From Streptomyces antibioticus (lineage in GTDB: Bacteria > Actinomycetota > Actinomycetes > Streptomycetales > Streptomycetaceae), in assembly GCF_002019855.1 (NCBI RefSeq), contig NZ_CM007717.1:5505798-5569797 (forward strand): a stretch of DNA of 64,000 nt, read 5' to 3'. The position numbers were made by a program, and so were the translations under genes. Numbering within the stretch: position 1 is the first letter of the stretch; each line of letters starts with the position of its first letter. Positions 27,594 to 36,564 of the stretch are shown here, piece after piece. A model generated the notes under the pieces. The model saw only the letters and a program-made list of their open reading frames with translations. It did no database searches and had not been told where the DNA came from.

Positions 27594-27992
27594 GTGAGCG
27601 ACACCGAAGGCGACTGTGCCGAGTGGACGTTCCCCGCGGAGCCCGGAGCGGTGCGCGCCGCACGTGGCGCGGTCCGCCGCCAGTTGGACGGCTGGGACCT
27701 CGACGGTCTGGGCGATGTGGCGGAGCTGCTGGTCAGCGAGCTGGTCACCAACGCGCTGCGGCACGCCTCCGGACCGATCGGCGTCCGCCTGGTGCGCCCC
27801 GCGCGACTGGACCGTGTGCTGCTGGTCGAGGTCTCCGACCCGGTGCCCGACCCGCCCCTGGAACGCGCGGCGCGGCCCGAGGACGAGAGCGGCCGCGGGC
27901 TCCAGTTGGTGGCCTCCGCCTCCCGCCGCTGGGGCAGCCGCCCCGGCGACACCGGTAAAACGGTGTGGTTCGAACTGACCGTGCCCGGCTGA
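27594..27992 (+). CDS. Anti-sigma-type serine kinase/ATP-binding regulator (RsbW-like)
   Basis: This 132-residue protein is a stand-alone HATPase_c domain of the RsbW/SpoIIAB type, with the N-box ELLVSELVTNALRHAS, the VSDPVPDPP region, ESGRGLQLV and GKTVWFELTV. Such proteins bind a sigma factor and phosphorylate an anti-anti-sigma protein; streptomycetes have dozens, many with unknown partners. The GTG at 27594 is placed 9 bases after GGGAAG; in-frame alternatives at 27531, 27564 and 27585 are possible. Its domain closely resembles the C-terminal domain of the next gene product. Confidence 0.85.
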   Translation: MSDTEGDCAEWTFPAEPGAVRAARGAVRRQLDGWDLDGLGDVAELLVSELVTNALRHASGPIGVRLVRPARLDRVLLVEVSDPVPDPPLERAARPEDESGRGLQLVASASRRWGSRPGDTGKTVWFELTVPG

Positions 27993-28231
27993 GCGGGCCG
28001 GGCCGCGGCCGCGCTGCGCACCGCGCTCCACGACCGGTCCCCGAAGGTGTGGTTCGACGTGGTGTCCGCTGGTTAGAAGACTGGAAGTGTTGTCGCGGAA
28101 CGGGCCAAAAAACGCCTGGACCGTGCTGTGATCGTGAACACCGTGTCGCGGTGACGCGTAGTGCTGGATACTGCGGGCAGCCGCCGCCGGTGACCGGTGC
28201 CGGACGCGGTGAGCTGGAGGGGACGGTTCGC

Positions 28232-30907
28232 GTGAGCGAGATACCAGCGAAGGCCACGGAGTCCGAGGACCCGTCGGACGGCGCGAGGACGAGAGCCGCT
28301 GACGCGCTCCCCGACGACGGCGCCGCCGACGCCGCGCACGAGGGCCTCGCGGACGGCGGGACACCCGTCGAGTCGCCCGCCGAGACACCCGGCGACCCCA
28401 TGTGGCAGAGCAGCCCGCCCGGCTCGATCTACGACTACATCAGAGTCGCGTCCTTCTCCATCGGCCCCGACGGACTGGTCGACCAGTGGAGCCTGCGCGC
28501 CGAGCAGATCTTCGGCATCCCGGCCGAACGGGCCCTCGGTATCGACCCCATCGACGCGTTCATCGACCCGGACCTGCGCGAACGCGGCCAGCGCAAGATG
28601 GCCGAGATCCTCGACGGCCGGGAGTGGACCGGAGTGGTCCCCTTCCGGATGCCGGACCCGGTGCCCGGCGGCGGCCGCGGCGAACAGGGCCTCGCCGAGG
28701 TCTACGTCATGCCGACCCGCAGCCTCGACGGCGAGAAGGCCGCCGTGTGCATCGTCGTCGACGTCCGCACCCTGCGCAGCATCGAGACCGACCTCGCCGC
28801 CTCGCAGGCCATTTTCGGCCAATCCCCGTTCGGCTTCCTGCTGATCGACCCCGACCTGCGGGTCCGCCGCGCCAACGAGCGGTTCGCCTCCCTCTTCGGC
28901 GGCACCCCCGACGACCACCGCGGCAAGGGCGTCCACGACTATCTGCCCCGCCCCGAGGCCGAGCGGGTCACCGCCACCCTGCGCCGGGTCCTCAAGACCG
29001 GCGACTCCATCACGGACATGCACGTCACCGGCTTCCTGCCGGGCTCCGAGGAGCGCCGGCACTGGTCGATCAACCTCTACCGGGTCAACAGCGGTTCCGG
29101 CAGTCCCATGGGGATCGCCTGGCTGGGCACCGACATCACGGCCCGCCGCGCCGCCGCCCGCGAGGCCGCCGCCGCCCGGCGCAATCTCGCCCTTCTGAAC
29201 GAGGCGGGGGCCCGGATAGGGAACTCCCTCGACCTGGAGACCACCGCGCGCGAACTCCTCGACGTGGTCGTGCCCGGCTTCTGCGACCTGGCCACCGTCG
29301 ACCTCTACCAGGGCCTGCTGACCGGCGACGAGACCCCGCCCGGCCTCGCCGACGGCAGCGCCGAACTGCGCCGGGTCGCCTTCTCCTCGGCCGTCTCCGA
29401 CGCCCCGTTCGCCGGTGCGGGCCCCTCCGTGGCGGTCGGCGCCGTCCACCACTTCCCGTTCAACTCGCCCTGCGCGGACGCCCTGCGCACCGCCCGCCCG
29501 AAGGCCGTCCCCGGCGAGGAGGGCGGCCTGGTGCAGTCCACCCTCGCCGTCCCGATGGTCGCCCACGACACCGTCGTCGGCCTCGCCCAGTTCTCCCGCA
29601 CCAAGGGCAGCGAGCCGTTCGGCGACCGGGACCGGGACCTCGCCGTCGAGCTGGCCGCCCGCGCCGCCGTCTGTATCGACAACGCCCGCCTCTACCGGCG
29701 CGAGCACGAGCGGGCGTTGATGCTCCAGCGGTCCCTGCTGCCGCCCGGCGACCCGGTCGCCTCCGGCCTCGACATCGCCTGCCGCTATCTGCCCGGGAAC
29801 GCCTCCACGGGCCGCCCCAGCGAGGTCGGCGGCGACTGGTTCGACGTCATCGAACTGCCCGGCCACCGCACCGCGCTGGTCGTCGGCGACGTGATGGGCC
29901 GCGGACTGCGCGCCGCCGTCGCCATGGGCGAACTGCGCACCGCCGTCCGCACCTTGGCCCTGCTCGACCTCGAACCGGCCGAGGTGCTCTCCGCGTTGGA
30001 CGAGATCGCCCGCGGCCTCGGCACCCCCGGCGGCGTCCAGCAGGCCACCCGCGCCGCCCGCCGCCCCCGCGAGGCCGACCTCTCCGAGGTGTACCTCGCG
30101 ACCTGCGTCTACGCCGTCTACGACGCCGTCACCCGCCGCTGCACCTTCGCCAACGCCGGCCATCTCCCGCCGGTCCTGGTCGAACCCGGCGAGCCCGCGC
30201 TGATGCTCGACGTGCCGCCCGGCATGCCGCTCGGCGTCGGCGGGGAGCCCTTCGAGGAGGTGGAGGTCGACCTGCCCGAGGGCGCGCTGCTGGCGCTCTA
30301 CACCGACGGCCTGGTCGAGTCCCGCGACCATCCGCTGGACGAGGGCCTCCAGGCGTTCGTGGGCGCGCTGGCCGACCCCTCCAGCCCGCTGGAGGACGTC
30401 TGCGACCACGTTCTCAACACCCTCGACACCCACCACGGCGAGGACGACATCGCGCTGCTGATGGCACGTGTACAGGGCCTGCCCACCGAGTCCGTCGGCG
30501 ACTGGACGCTGCCGCGCGAGCCGCGCAGTGTCGGCCGGGCCCGCGAGTACGCGCGCGGCCAACTGCTGTCCTGGGATCTCGAACCCCTGGTGGACACCAC
30601 GGAACTGCTGGTCAGCGAACTGGTCACCAACGCGCTGCGGTACGGCGAGGGCGAGATCAGACTGCGGCTGCTGCTGGACCGCACGCTGGTGTGCGAGGTC
30701 TGGGACGCGGGCCTGGTCCAGCCGCGCCGGCGCCGGGCGCGCGACACCGACGAGGGCGGCCGCGGCCTCCAGCTCGTCGGCCTGCTCAGCGCGGCCTGGG
30801 GCTCCCGCCGCACCCCGCGCGGCAAGACGGTCTGGTTCGAACTCCCGCTGCCGGACGGGCAGTCGGGCCTGATGGACCCGGCGGAGGCCCTGCTGAGCCT
30901 GTTCTGA
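28232..30907 (+). CDS. PAS-PAS-GAF-PP2C(SpoIIE)-HATPase phosphatase regulator
   Basis: The 891-residue protein has an acidic disordered N-terminus (1-60), two PAS domains (about 64-185 and 190-305), a GAF domain (317-490), a SpoIIE-type PP2C phosphatase (500-745; GGDWFDVIELPG, GDVMGRGLRA, YTDGLVESRD, HGEDDIALLMARV) and a C-terminal RsbW-like ATPase (760-880; ELLVSELVTNALRYGEG, EGGRGLQLVG, GKTVWFELPLP). It can thus both dephosphorylate and potentially rephosphorylate an anti-anti-sigma factor in response to a ligand. The GTG start follows GGAGGGG. It is soluble and has no membrane segment. Confidence 0.9.
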   Translation: MSEIPAKATESEDPSDGARTRAADALPDDGAADAAHEGLADGGTPVESPAETPGDPMWQSSPPGSIYDYIRVASFSIGPDGLVDQWSLRAEQIFGIPAERALGIDPIDAFIDPDLRERGQRKMAEILDGREWTGVVPFRMPDPVPGGGRGEQGLAEVYVMPTRSLDGEKAAVCIVVDVRTLRSIETDLAASQAIFGQSPFGFLLIDPDLRVRRANERFASLFGGTPDDHRGKGVHDYLPRPEAERVTATLRRVLKTGDSITDMHVTGFLPGSEERRHWSINLYRVNSGSGSPMGIAWLGTDITARRAAAREAAAARRNLALLNEAGARIGNSLDLETTARELLDVVVPGFCDLATVDLYQGLLTGDETPPGLADGSAELRRVAFSSAVSDAPFAGAGPSVAVGAVHHFPFNSPCADALRTARPKAVPGEEGGLVQSTLAVPMVAHDTVVGLAQFSRTKGSEPFGDRDRDLAVELAARAAVCIDNARLYRREHERALMLQRSLLPPGDPVASGLDIACRYLPGNASTGRPSEVGGDWFDVIELPGHRTALVVGDVMGRGLRAAVAMGELRTAVRTLALLDLEPAEVLSALDEIARGLGTPGGVQQATRAARRPREADLSEVYLATCVYAVYDAVTRRCTFANAGHLPPVLVEPGEPALMLDVPPGMPLGVGGEPFEEVEVDLPEGALLALYTDGLVESRDHPLDEGLQAFVGALADPSSPLEDVCDHVLNTLDTHHGEDDIALLMARVQGLPTESVGDWTLPREPRSVGRAREYARGQLLSWDLEPLVDTTELLVSELVTNALRYGEGEIRLRLLLDRTLVCEVWDAGLVQPRRRRARDTDEGGRGLQLVGLLSAAWGSRRTPRGKTVWFELPLPDGQSGLMDPAEALLSLF

Positions 30908-30937
30908 GGGGCGGGCTCGCCACCGTGTGACGGAGAG

Positions 30938-32503
30938 TCAGAAGCCTGACGGCGGGCCGCTCTCGGGATCGGCGGCGGGCACCACCCCGCCGAGCACGGC
31001 CCCGCCCGTCCCGGCCGCGCTCTCCGGCCCCGCGTCCGGACCCGTGTAGGGCGTGCCGTGCGCCAGCACGTCCCGCTCGGCCAGGTCCAGCGCCTCCAGG
31101 GCGAGCGCGTCGGCGGCCGCCCGGTCCGCCGGATCGCCGTCCGCGAGCAGCCGCCGCGCCTCCGCGAGCCGGGTGCGGGCGGTCGCGCCCACCACACCCC
31201 GGTGCGTGGCCACCCGGTCCTCGGCGGCGTCGGCCGAGGCCCGCGCCACCAGCAGCGCGGCGGCACCGAGCACCCCGCCCCGCTCCGGGACGGCCGCCCC
31301 GACCGCCCGCACGATCCGCCGCAGCACGGCCACCGGATCGTACGGCCGCCGCGCGGTGATCTCCTGGCGTACGGAGGCCAGGACGGCGTCGGCGTTCAGC
31401 AGCCGGGAGCGCAGCTCGCCCTCGGGCGGGCCGCCGTCCGCTGGTGCCTGCCGGCGCACCCGGGCCAGCTCCGCCTGCGCGCCGGTGAGCGCGGCCGGCA
31501 CGGTCTCCTCGGCCGCCCGCAGCTCGCCCGCCCGCCGCTCGACGCCGTCCACGAACACGGCCGCCTGGGTCACGGCCCCCTCGGCGGACCGCAGTTGGCG
31601 CGCCGCGCGATCCATGTCCCCCGCGTCGGCCGACTGGCGGGCCCGGTTGAGCCGGGTGGTGCTGAACAGCAGCCGGTCCTTGGCCTGTTCGAGGTTGCCG
31701 ACGACCGTCGCGGTCGCGGTGGGCGCGTACCGCTCGCGCAGTCCCGCGAGAACGGCGTCCGCGGCCAGGGCCCGCCCGGCCAGCTCCCGGAACCGCTCCT
31801 CGGCCACCGCCAGCGCCGCCTCCAGGCCCTCGCTCTCCGTCAGTCGCCTGAGCCGGGCGAAGTCCTCCGCCTCGGCGTCCAGCCGGCGTTCCGCCTCCGC
31901 GCACCGCCCGACGATCCCGGCGAGCGCGTGCCGGCGGGCCGCCTCCTCCGCCGGTTCCCCGTGGTCGTAGCGCTGTCGCATCCGGGCCGCGACGGCCCAC
32001 TCGTGCCCCGCCTGCGCCAGTGCGGCGGCGAAGGGGGCCACGGCCTCCGTGCCGTACCGGGCCTCGGCGAAGCCGAGTTCCGCGCGCGCGGCCCGCAGCC
32101 GGTCGTCCGCCAGGACCAGCGCCTCGCGGGCCTCCTCGTCGGGGCCGGCCGGCGGCGGATCCGAGGCCGGGGGCGGCGGGGTGGCCGCCGAGCCGGGGGT
32201 GGTCCGGTCACGGGTGCGCCGGACCCGGCGTATGTACCCGTACCCGGCGAGCAGACCCGCGGCGCCGACCGCGGCGACCGGCAGCACCAGATCGGTGCCC
32301 GACGCCTCGTCCGCGGGCGCGGCGGCGGCGCTCGCGGTGGGTCCGGGCTCCTTGATCGCAACCGGTGCCTCGTTCTGCGACGTCATTCCCGGCAGCACCA
32401 GCCACACCAGCCCGGCCGCGGCGCCCAGCACGGCGTGCGCCACCCGCACGGATATGTGGGAGGGGACGCGCGGCGGCCGGCCTCGGGACAGGGATGACGT
32501 CAC
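30938..32503 (-). CDS. Membrane-anchored, Ala-rich helical protein of unknown function
   Basis: This 521-residue protein has two N-terminal hydrophobic stretches (VAHAVLGAAAGLVWLVLPG and TDLVLPVAAVGAAGLLAGYGYI) followed by RRVRRTR, then about 380 residues of Ala/Arg/Glu-rich helices that would form coiled coils (LADDRLRAARAELGFAEARY, VVGNLEQAKDRLLF, ARQLRSAEGAVTQAAVF). It resembles the rear half of streptomycete TPM-domain membrane proteins but lacks the TPM domain itself. I cannot assign a role. The start GTG (32501-32503) is chosen because a longer upstream frame runs antiparallel into the divergent gene. Confidence 0.7.
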   Translation of the reverse strand: MTSSLSRGRPPRVPSHISVRVAHAVLGAAAGLVWLVLPGMTSQNEAPVAIKEPGPTASAAAAPADEASGTDLVLPVAAVGAAGLLAGYGYIRRVRRTRDRTTPGSAATPPPPASDPPPAGPDEEAREALVLADDRLRAARAELGFAEARYGTEAVAPFAAALAQAGHEWAVAARMRQRYDHGEPAEEAARRHALAGIVGRCAEAERRLDAEAEDFARLRRLTESEGLEAALAVAEERFRELAGRALAADAVLAGLRERYAPTATATVVGNLEQAKDRLLFSTTRLNRARQSADAGDMDRAARQLRSAEGAVTQAAVFVDGVERRAGELRAAEETVPAALTGAQAELARVRRQAPADGGPPEGELRSRLLNADAVLASVRQEITARRPYDPVAVLRRIVRAVGAAVPERGGVLGAAALLVARASADAAEDRVATHRGVVGATARTRLAEARRLLADGDPADRAAADALALEALDLAERDVLAHGTPYTGPDAGPESAAGTGGAVLGGVVPAADPESGPPSGF

Positions 32504-32597
32504 ATTTCGGAGCGTATGGCCGCGATTGCGGGCACGCGAGCGGGGCGCACCCGAGCCGGGGGCGGTGGGGCACGGGACCACGGGAGGGGAAAACGGG

Positions 32598-33692
32598 ATG
32601 ACGACGGACGAGGCGACGACCGGAGAGACCACGGACACGGGCGAGACCCCGCCGGAGCCGCCCGGCGGCCCCCGCCCCCGACCCCGCCGCCGACTCCGCC
32701 ACTGGCGCCGCTGGACCCTCGGAGCCGTGCTGCTGCTCCTGGCACCCGTCGTCGCCTCCCAGATCGCCCTCGGGGTGAACAACCTGGGCGACCCCGCCGA
32801 GGGCACCCACACCCGGGGCAAGGACGCGCTCTGGCTGGGCCACGCCTGGGTCGACGGCCGCAAGACCGACGCCGACGTCAGAAGCCTCGCGAAGCGGCTG
32901 AGCGACACCGGCATCCACGATCTGTACGTGCACGCCGGGCCGCTGGAGCACGACGGCACCCTGCCCGCCTCGGTGCACCCCAAGGCGGCCTGGTTCGTCG
33001 ACGCCATCCACCGCGAGGCCCCCGGCATCCGCGTGCAGGCGTGGCTGGGTGACGTCCTCGCCTCGGAGAGCCCGCACGGCATGCGGCTGGAGAAGCCCGG
33101 GACCCGGGCCGCCGTCGTCCGCTCCGCGCGCCAGATCCTCGACACCGGCTTCGAGGGCACCCACTTCGACCTGGAGCCCCTGCACTCCGGCGACCGCGAC
33201 TACCTCACCCTCCTGGACTCCCTGCGCGACCTCACCCGCTCCCGGGGCGCCCAGCTCTCCGTCGCCGCCCACCAGATCGACCCGGTCCCCGGCTTCCACT
33301 CCTTCTGGGGCGCCACCACAGGACACCCCAAGTGGTGGTCCCAGTGGTTCTTCGGCCAGGTAGCCCGCCGCGTCGACCAGATCGCCGTGATGTCGTACGA
33401 CACCATGCAGCCCCTGGAGAGCACCTACGGCGGCTATGTCGCCCAGCAGACCTCCCTCGCCCTGGAGGTCACCCCGCCCTCCACGGACCTCCTCATGGGC
33501 CTCCCCTTCTACCAGGAGAACCGCTTCGGCCACTGGGCCCACGCGGAAACCGTCGCCGCCGCGGTCCGAGGCGTCCGCCTCGGCCTCTCCCGCACCGACG
33601 CCGACCGCGAGAACTTCGGCGTCGCGGCCTACGTCGACTTCGCGGCCTCGGAGACGGACTGGGCGTCGTACGAAAACGGCTGGGTCCGGTGA
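32598..33692 (+). CDS. Membrane-anchored glycosidase-like TIM-barrel protein
   Basis: The 364-residue protein has a Pro/Glu-rich cytoplasmic tail, a transmembrane helix (WTLGAVLLLLAPVVASQIALG) and an outside domain with alternating strands and helices. GFEGTHFDLEPLHSGD matches the catalytic strand of glycoside hydrolase family 18-like barrels (DGxDxDxE), keeping Asp and Glu of the final DxE but not the first Asp, and VDQIAVMSYDTMQP matches the conserved Tyr strand. It may bind or cut a cell-wall or extracellular glycan, or be non-catalytic. It is divergent from the helical membrane protein gene. Confidence 0.7.
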   Translation: MTTDEATTGETTDTGETPPEPPGGPRPRPRRRLRHWRRWTLGAVLLLLAPVVASQIALGVNNLGDPAEGTHTRGKDALWLGHAWVDGRKTDADVRSLAKRLSDTGIHDLYVHAGPLEHDGTLPASVHPKAAWFVDAIHREAPGIRVQAWLGDVLASESPHGMRLEKPGTRAAVVRSARQILDTGFEGTHFDLEPLHSGDRDYLTLLDSLRDLTRSRGAQLSVAAHQIDPVPGFHSFWGATTGHPKWWSQWFFGQVARRVDQIAVMSYDTMQPLESTYGGYVAQQTSLALEVTPPSTDLLMGLPFYQENRFGHWAHAETVAAAVRGVRLGLSRTDADRENFGVAAYVDFAASETDWASYENGWVR

Positions 33693-33717
33693 CGACGGAT
33701 CCGGAAGACTCGGCCGG

Positions 33718-34734
33718 ATGACCACCCCACCGTCCCCGCGCCGCCATCTGACCACCGCCGACCTCGCGCCGCTGGCCCGCGCGGCGGCCGGCGGGCACCG
33801 CACCCTGTCGGCCGCCGCGCGCCTCACCGGCGGGACCAGCAAGGGCGTCTACCGGCTCGTCCACGACGACGGCTCCACCGCGATCGCCTACGTCTGGTCC
33901 CCGCAGGAGGACTACTGGGCCCGGCCCGACACCACCGACCGCCCCGAACCGGCAGCAGGGCTCGCCCTGTTCCGGTCCGCGCACCGCCGGCTGACCGCGC
34001 TCGGCGTGCGGGTGCCGCGCATCCTGTTCCTCGACGCGGACGGAACGCACCTGCCGGCCTGCGCGGCGGTCGTCGAGGACGTCGCGGGCCCCACCCTGGA
34101 GACCGCCCTGCGCGACGACCCGGACCGGGCGCGCCCCGCCCTGGAACGGCTGGCCCGGATGCTCGAAGCGATGCGCGCCCGCACCGCCCCCGGACACGGC
34201 GGGGTCACCTCCGTCGAGGAGGGCGGCCCCGCGCCCGACGGCGTCGCCTGCGCGCGGGCCGTCGCCGACCGGGCCCTGGCCGACATCGACGAGGTGGCCG
34301 CGCGCGACCCCCGGGCCCGGCGGGCCCGCGCCCGGCTGCGGGACCGGATCCGGGAACTGCACGGCGCCGTCCGCCCCCGCCCCGCCTCCTCGCTGGTCCA
34401 CGGCGAACTCGGCCCGGACCACGTCCTGCTGGCCGCGGACGGCGAACCGGTCCTCATCGACATCGAGGACCTGGGCTACTGCGACGCGGAACGCGAACAC
34501 GCCTTCCTGGAGCTGCGCTTCGGCCCCTGGTACGACGTCCTGCGCGCCCCCGGCCTCGACCCGGACCGGCTCGCCCTCCACCGCCTCGCCCTGCACCTCT
34601 CCCTGGTCGCGGGCCCGCTGCGGCTGCTGGACGGCGACTTCCCCGACCCCGCCCCGATGCGGGAGATCGCCGAGTTCAATCTGCTCCGGGCACTGGACCT
34701 GGCGGGGGGCGCGGGGGCCGGGCCGCGGGGGTAG
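33718..34734 (+). CDS. Aminoglycoside phosphotransferase-like kinase with altered motif
   Basis: The 338-residue protein has the APH/choline kinase fold: N-terminal lobe SKGVYRLVHDDGSTAIAYVWSP, and the C-terminal lobe with LVHGELGPDHVLL followed by VLIDIEDLGYCDAEREHAFLELRF. In active members the first motif is HGDLxxxN; here Asp is Glu and Asn is His, while the metal-binding Asp in LIDIED is kept. It may therefore be a weak or non-canonical kinase. The substrate is unknown. It follows the glycosidase-like gene by 25 bases on the same strand. Confidence 0.75.
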   Translation: MTTPPSPRRHLTTADLAPLARAAAGGHRTLSAAARLTGGTSKGVYRLVHDDGSTAIAYVWSPQEDYWARPDTTDRPEPAAGLALFRSAHRRLTALGVRVPRILFLDADGTHLPACAAVVEDVAGPTLETALRDDPDRARPALERLARMLEAMRARTAPGHGGVTSVEEGGPAPDGVACARAVADRALADIDEVAARDPRARRARARLRDRIRELHGAVRPRPASSLVHGELGPDHVLLAADGEPVLIDIEDLGYCDAEREHAFLELRFGPWYDVLRAPGLDPDRLALHRLALHLSLVAGPLRLLDGDFPDPAPMREIAEFNLLRALDLAGGAGAGPRG

Positions 34735-34852
34735 CCGTCCCGTCGCCCATTCGCCACGCGGGCTTCTCCCACAGGGGTGCCGGTGTTGGTTGTGCGGGGG
34801 AGGAGGGGGTCCTAGCGTCCTCATCTCCTCTCCCTGTGAAGGTCTTCCACTG

Positions 34853-35787
34853 ATGCGATCGCTACTCACCAGCAAGGCCGTCCGGCGGGCGCTGCGCCCG
34901 GTGGCCGAACTCGTCGACCAGCGCGTCGAGCGGCAGGTCCGGCGCGTGGTCGGGAACACCGGCGGGGCCGTCCCGTCGGACGTGGCGCGGGAACTGAAGA
35001 CCCTGCGCAACCGGCAGCGGCCGCTGGAGCTGTTCTTCGACGGCACCGGGCGCGGCGCCTCCCGGCTCCCGTCCGCACCCCATCTCGACCGGACGATCGC
35101 CGAACTCGCCGAGGTGACCGGGAAGCCGGAGGCCGCCGAGGGCACCGTCGCGCAGGCGTTCCGGCTGCTGGTCGCGATGGAGGCGCTCGGGGTCGGCCGG
35201 ATCGCCGGCGGCACCATGAACATCGTCGGCAAGCTCGCCGCCGTCCCGCTGCTGGACCCGCCGAACGACGACCTGCTGGAGATCGGCACGCTGTACGGGA
35301 TGTTCGGCGCGTCCCTGATCCGGATGATGGAGAAGGCCGGACGCGACCCCGGCTGACCATCGTCGACCCGCTCGCCGGAACGCAGTTGCAGCCCGGCACC
35401 ACCATGGGCGCCGACGCCTCCGGCACCCCGGTGCGGGAGGCCGCCGTGCGCACCAACCTGAGCCTGGTGGGACCGGCCGGCGCCGCCACCCGGATCCGGC
35501 AGGGCTTCTCCGAGGACCCCGCGGTGCGCGCCCAGGTCTCCGACCGCTCCTACGGTGTGGTCGTGGTCGACGGCGACCACTCGGCCGCCGGGGTGGCGGC
35601 CGACCTGGAGTGGGCGGAGACCCTCGTCGCGCCCGGCGGGATCGTCGTCCTGGACGACTTCGGGCACCCCAAGTGGCCGGGGATCAAGGAGGCGTTCGAC
35701 AAGCACATGGCGGCCGGCACCACCCGGTTCACCTTCCTGGGGCAGGTGGCGCACTCGGGCTATCTCCGGGCCCGGGCGCAGGACTGA
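34853..35787 (+). pseudogene. Class I SAM-dependent methyltransferase, single-base frameshift
   Basis: The first part (34853-35356, 167 residues) ends ...LLEIGTLYGMFGASLIRMMEKAGRDPG and a stop. The second part continues at once in the next frame as LTIVDPLAGTQLQPG and runs to 35787 with VVVVDGDHSAAGVAADLEWAE, VAPGGIVVLDDFGHPKWPG. Together they make one methyltransferase of about 311 residues with the SAM loop EIGTLYGMFGA split from its second half. One missing base in the CCCC run at 35347-35350 explains it. Either a sequencing error or a true mutation is possible. The intact family (Methyltransf_24-like) modifies sugars or small molecules. Confidence 0.85.
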
Positions 35788-35796
35788 GCGCCCGCC

Positions 35797-36564
35797 TCAG
35801 CCGCGCCGCAGGATCTTGTTCCCCAGCCAGACCAGCGGGTCGTACTTGCGGTCGACCGCCCGCTCCTTCAGCGGGATCAGCGCGTTGTCCGTGATCCTGA
35901 TGCCCTCGGGGCACACCTCCGTACAGCACTTGGTGATGTTGCAGTAGCCCAGCCCGTGTTCGTCCTGGGCCGTGCGCTTGCGGTCCAGGCCGGACTCCTC
36001 GGCCGCGTCCAGCGGATGCATGTCCAGCTCCGCCACCCGCATCAGGAACCGCGGCCCGGCGAACGCCGGTTTGTTCTCCTCGTGGTCGCGCACCACATGG
36101 CAGGTGTCCTGGCACAGGAAGCACTCGATGCACTTGCGGAACTCCTGCGGCCGGTCCACGTCCTCCTGGAACATCCGGTACTCGCCCGGACCCAGCTCGG
36201 GAGGCGGCACGAACGCCGGGACCTCCCGCGCCTTGCGGTAGTTGAAGTTCACGTCGGTCACCAGATCGCGGATCACCGGGAACGCCCGCAGCGGGGTCAC
36301 CGTGATCGTCTCGTCCCGGGTGAACACCGACATCCGGGTCATGCACAGCAGCCGGGGCCGCCCGTTGATCTCCGCCGAGCACGAACCGCACTTGCCCGCC
36401 TTGCAGTTCCAGCGGACGGCGAGATCGGGCGCCTGGGTGGCCTGGAGCCGGTGGATGATGTCCAGGACCACCTCCCCGTCATTGACCTCGACCGCGTAGT
36501 CCTCCAGCTCTCCGCCCTCGACGTCGCCCCGCCACACCCTGAACCGTGCCTCGTAGCCGCTCAT
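35797..36564 (-). CDS. sdhB: Succinate dehydrogenase/fumarate reductase iron-sulfur subunit
   Basis: The 255-residue protein has an N-terminal 2Fe-2S domain (WNCKAGKCGSCSAEINGRPRLLC) and a C-terminal domain with the 4Fe-4S and 3Fe-4S ligands (CIECFLCQDTC and CNITKCCTEVCPEGI). It carries electrons from the flavoprotein to the membrane anchor. Its ATG overlaps the sdhA stop by four bases (ATGA), so the two are translationally coupled. It is the last gene of the operon. Confidence 0.95.
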   Translation of the reverse strand: MSGYEARFRVWRGDVEGGELEDYAVEVNDGEVVLDIIHRLQATQAPDLAVRWNCKAGKCGSCSAEINGRPRLLCMTRMSVFTRDETITVTPLRAFPVIRDLVTDVNFNYRKAREVPAFVPPPELGPGEYRMFQEDVDRPQEFRKCIECFLCQDTCHVVRDHEENKPAFAGPRFLMRVAELDMHPLDAAEESGLDRKRTAQDEHGLGYCNITKCCTEVCPEGIRITDNALIPLKERAVDRKYDPLVWLGNKILRRG

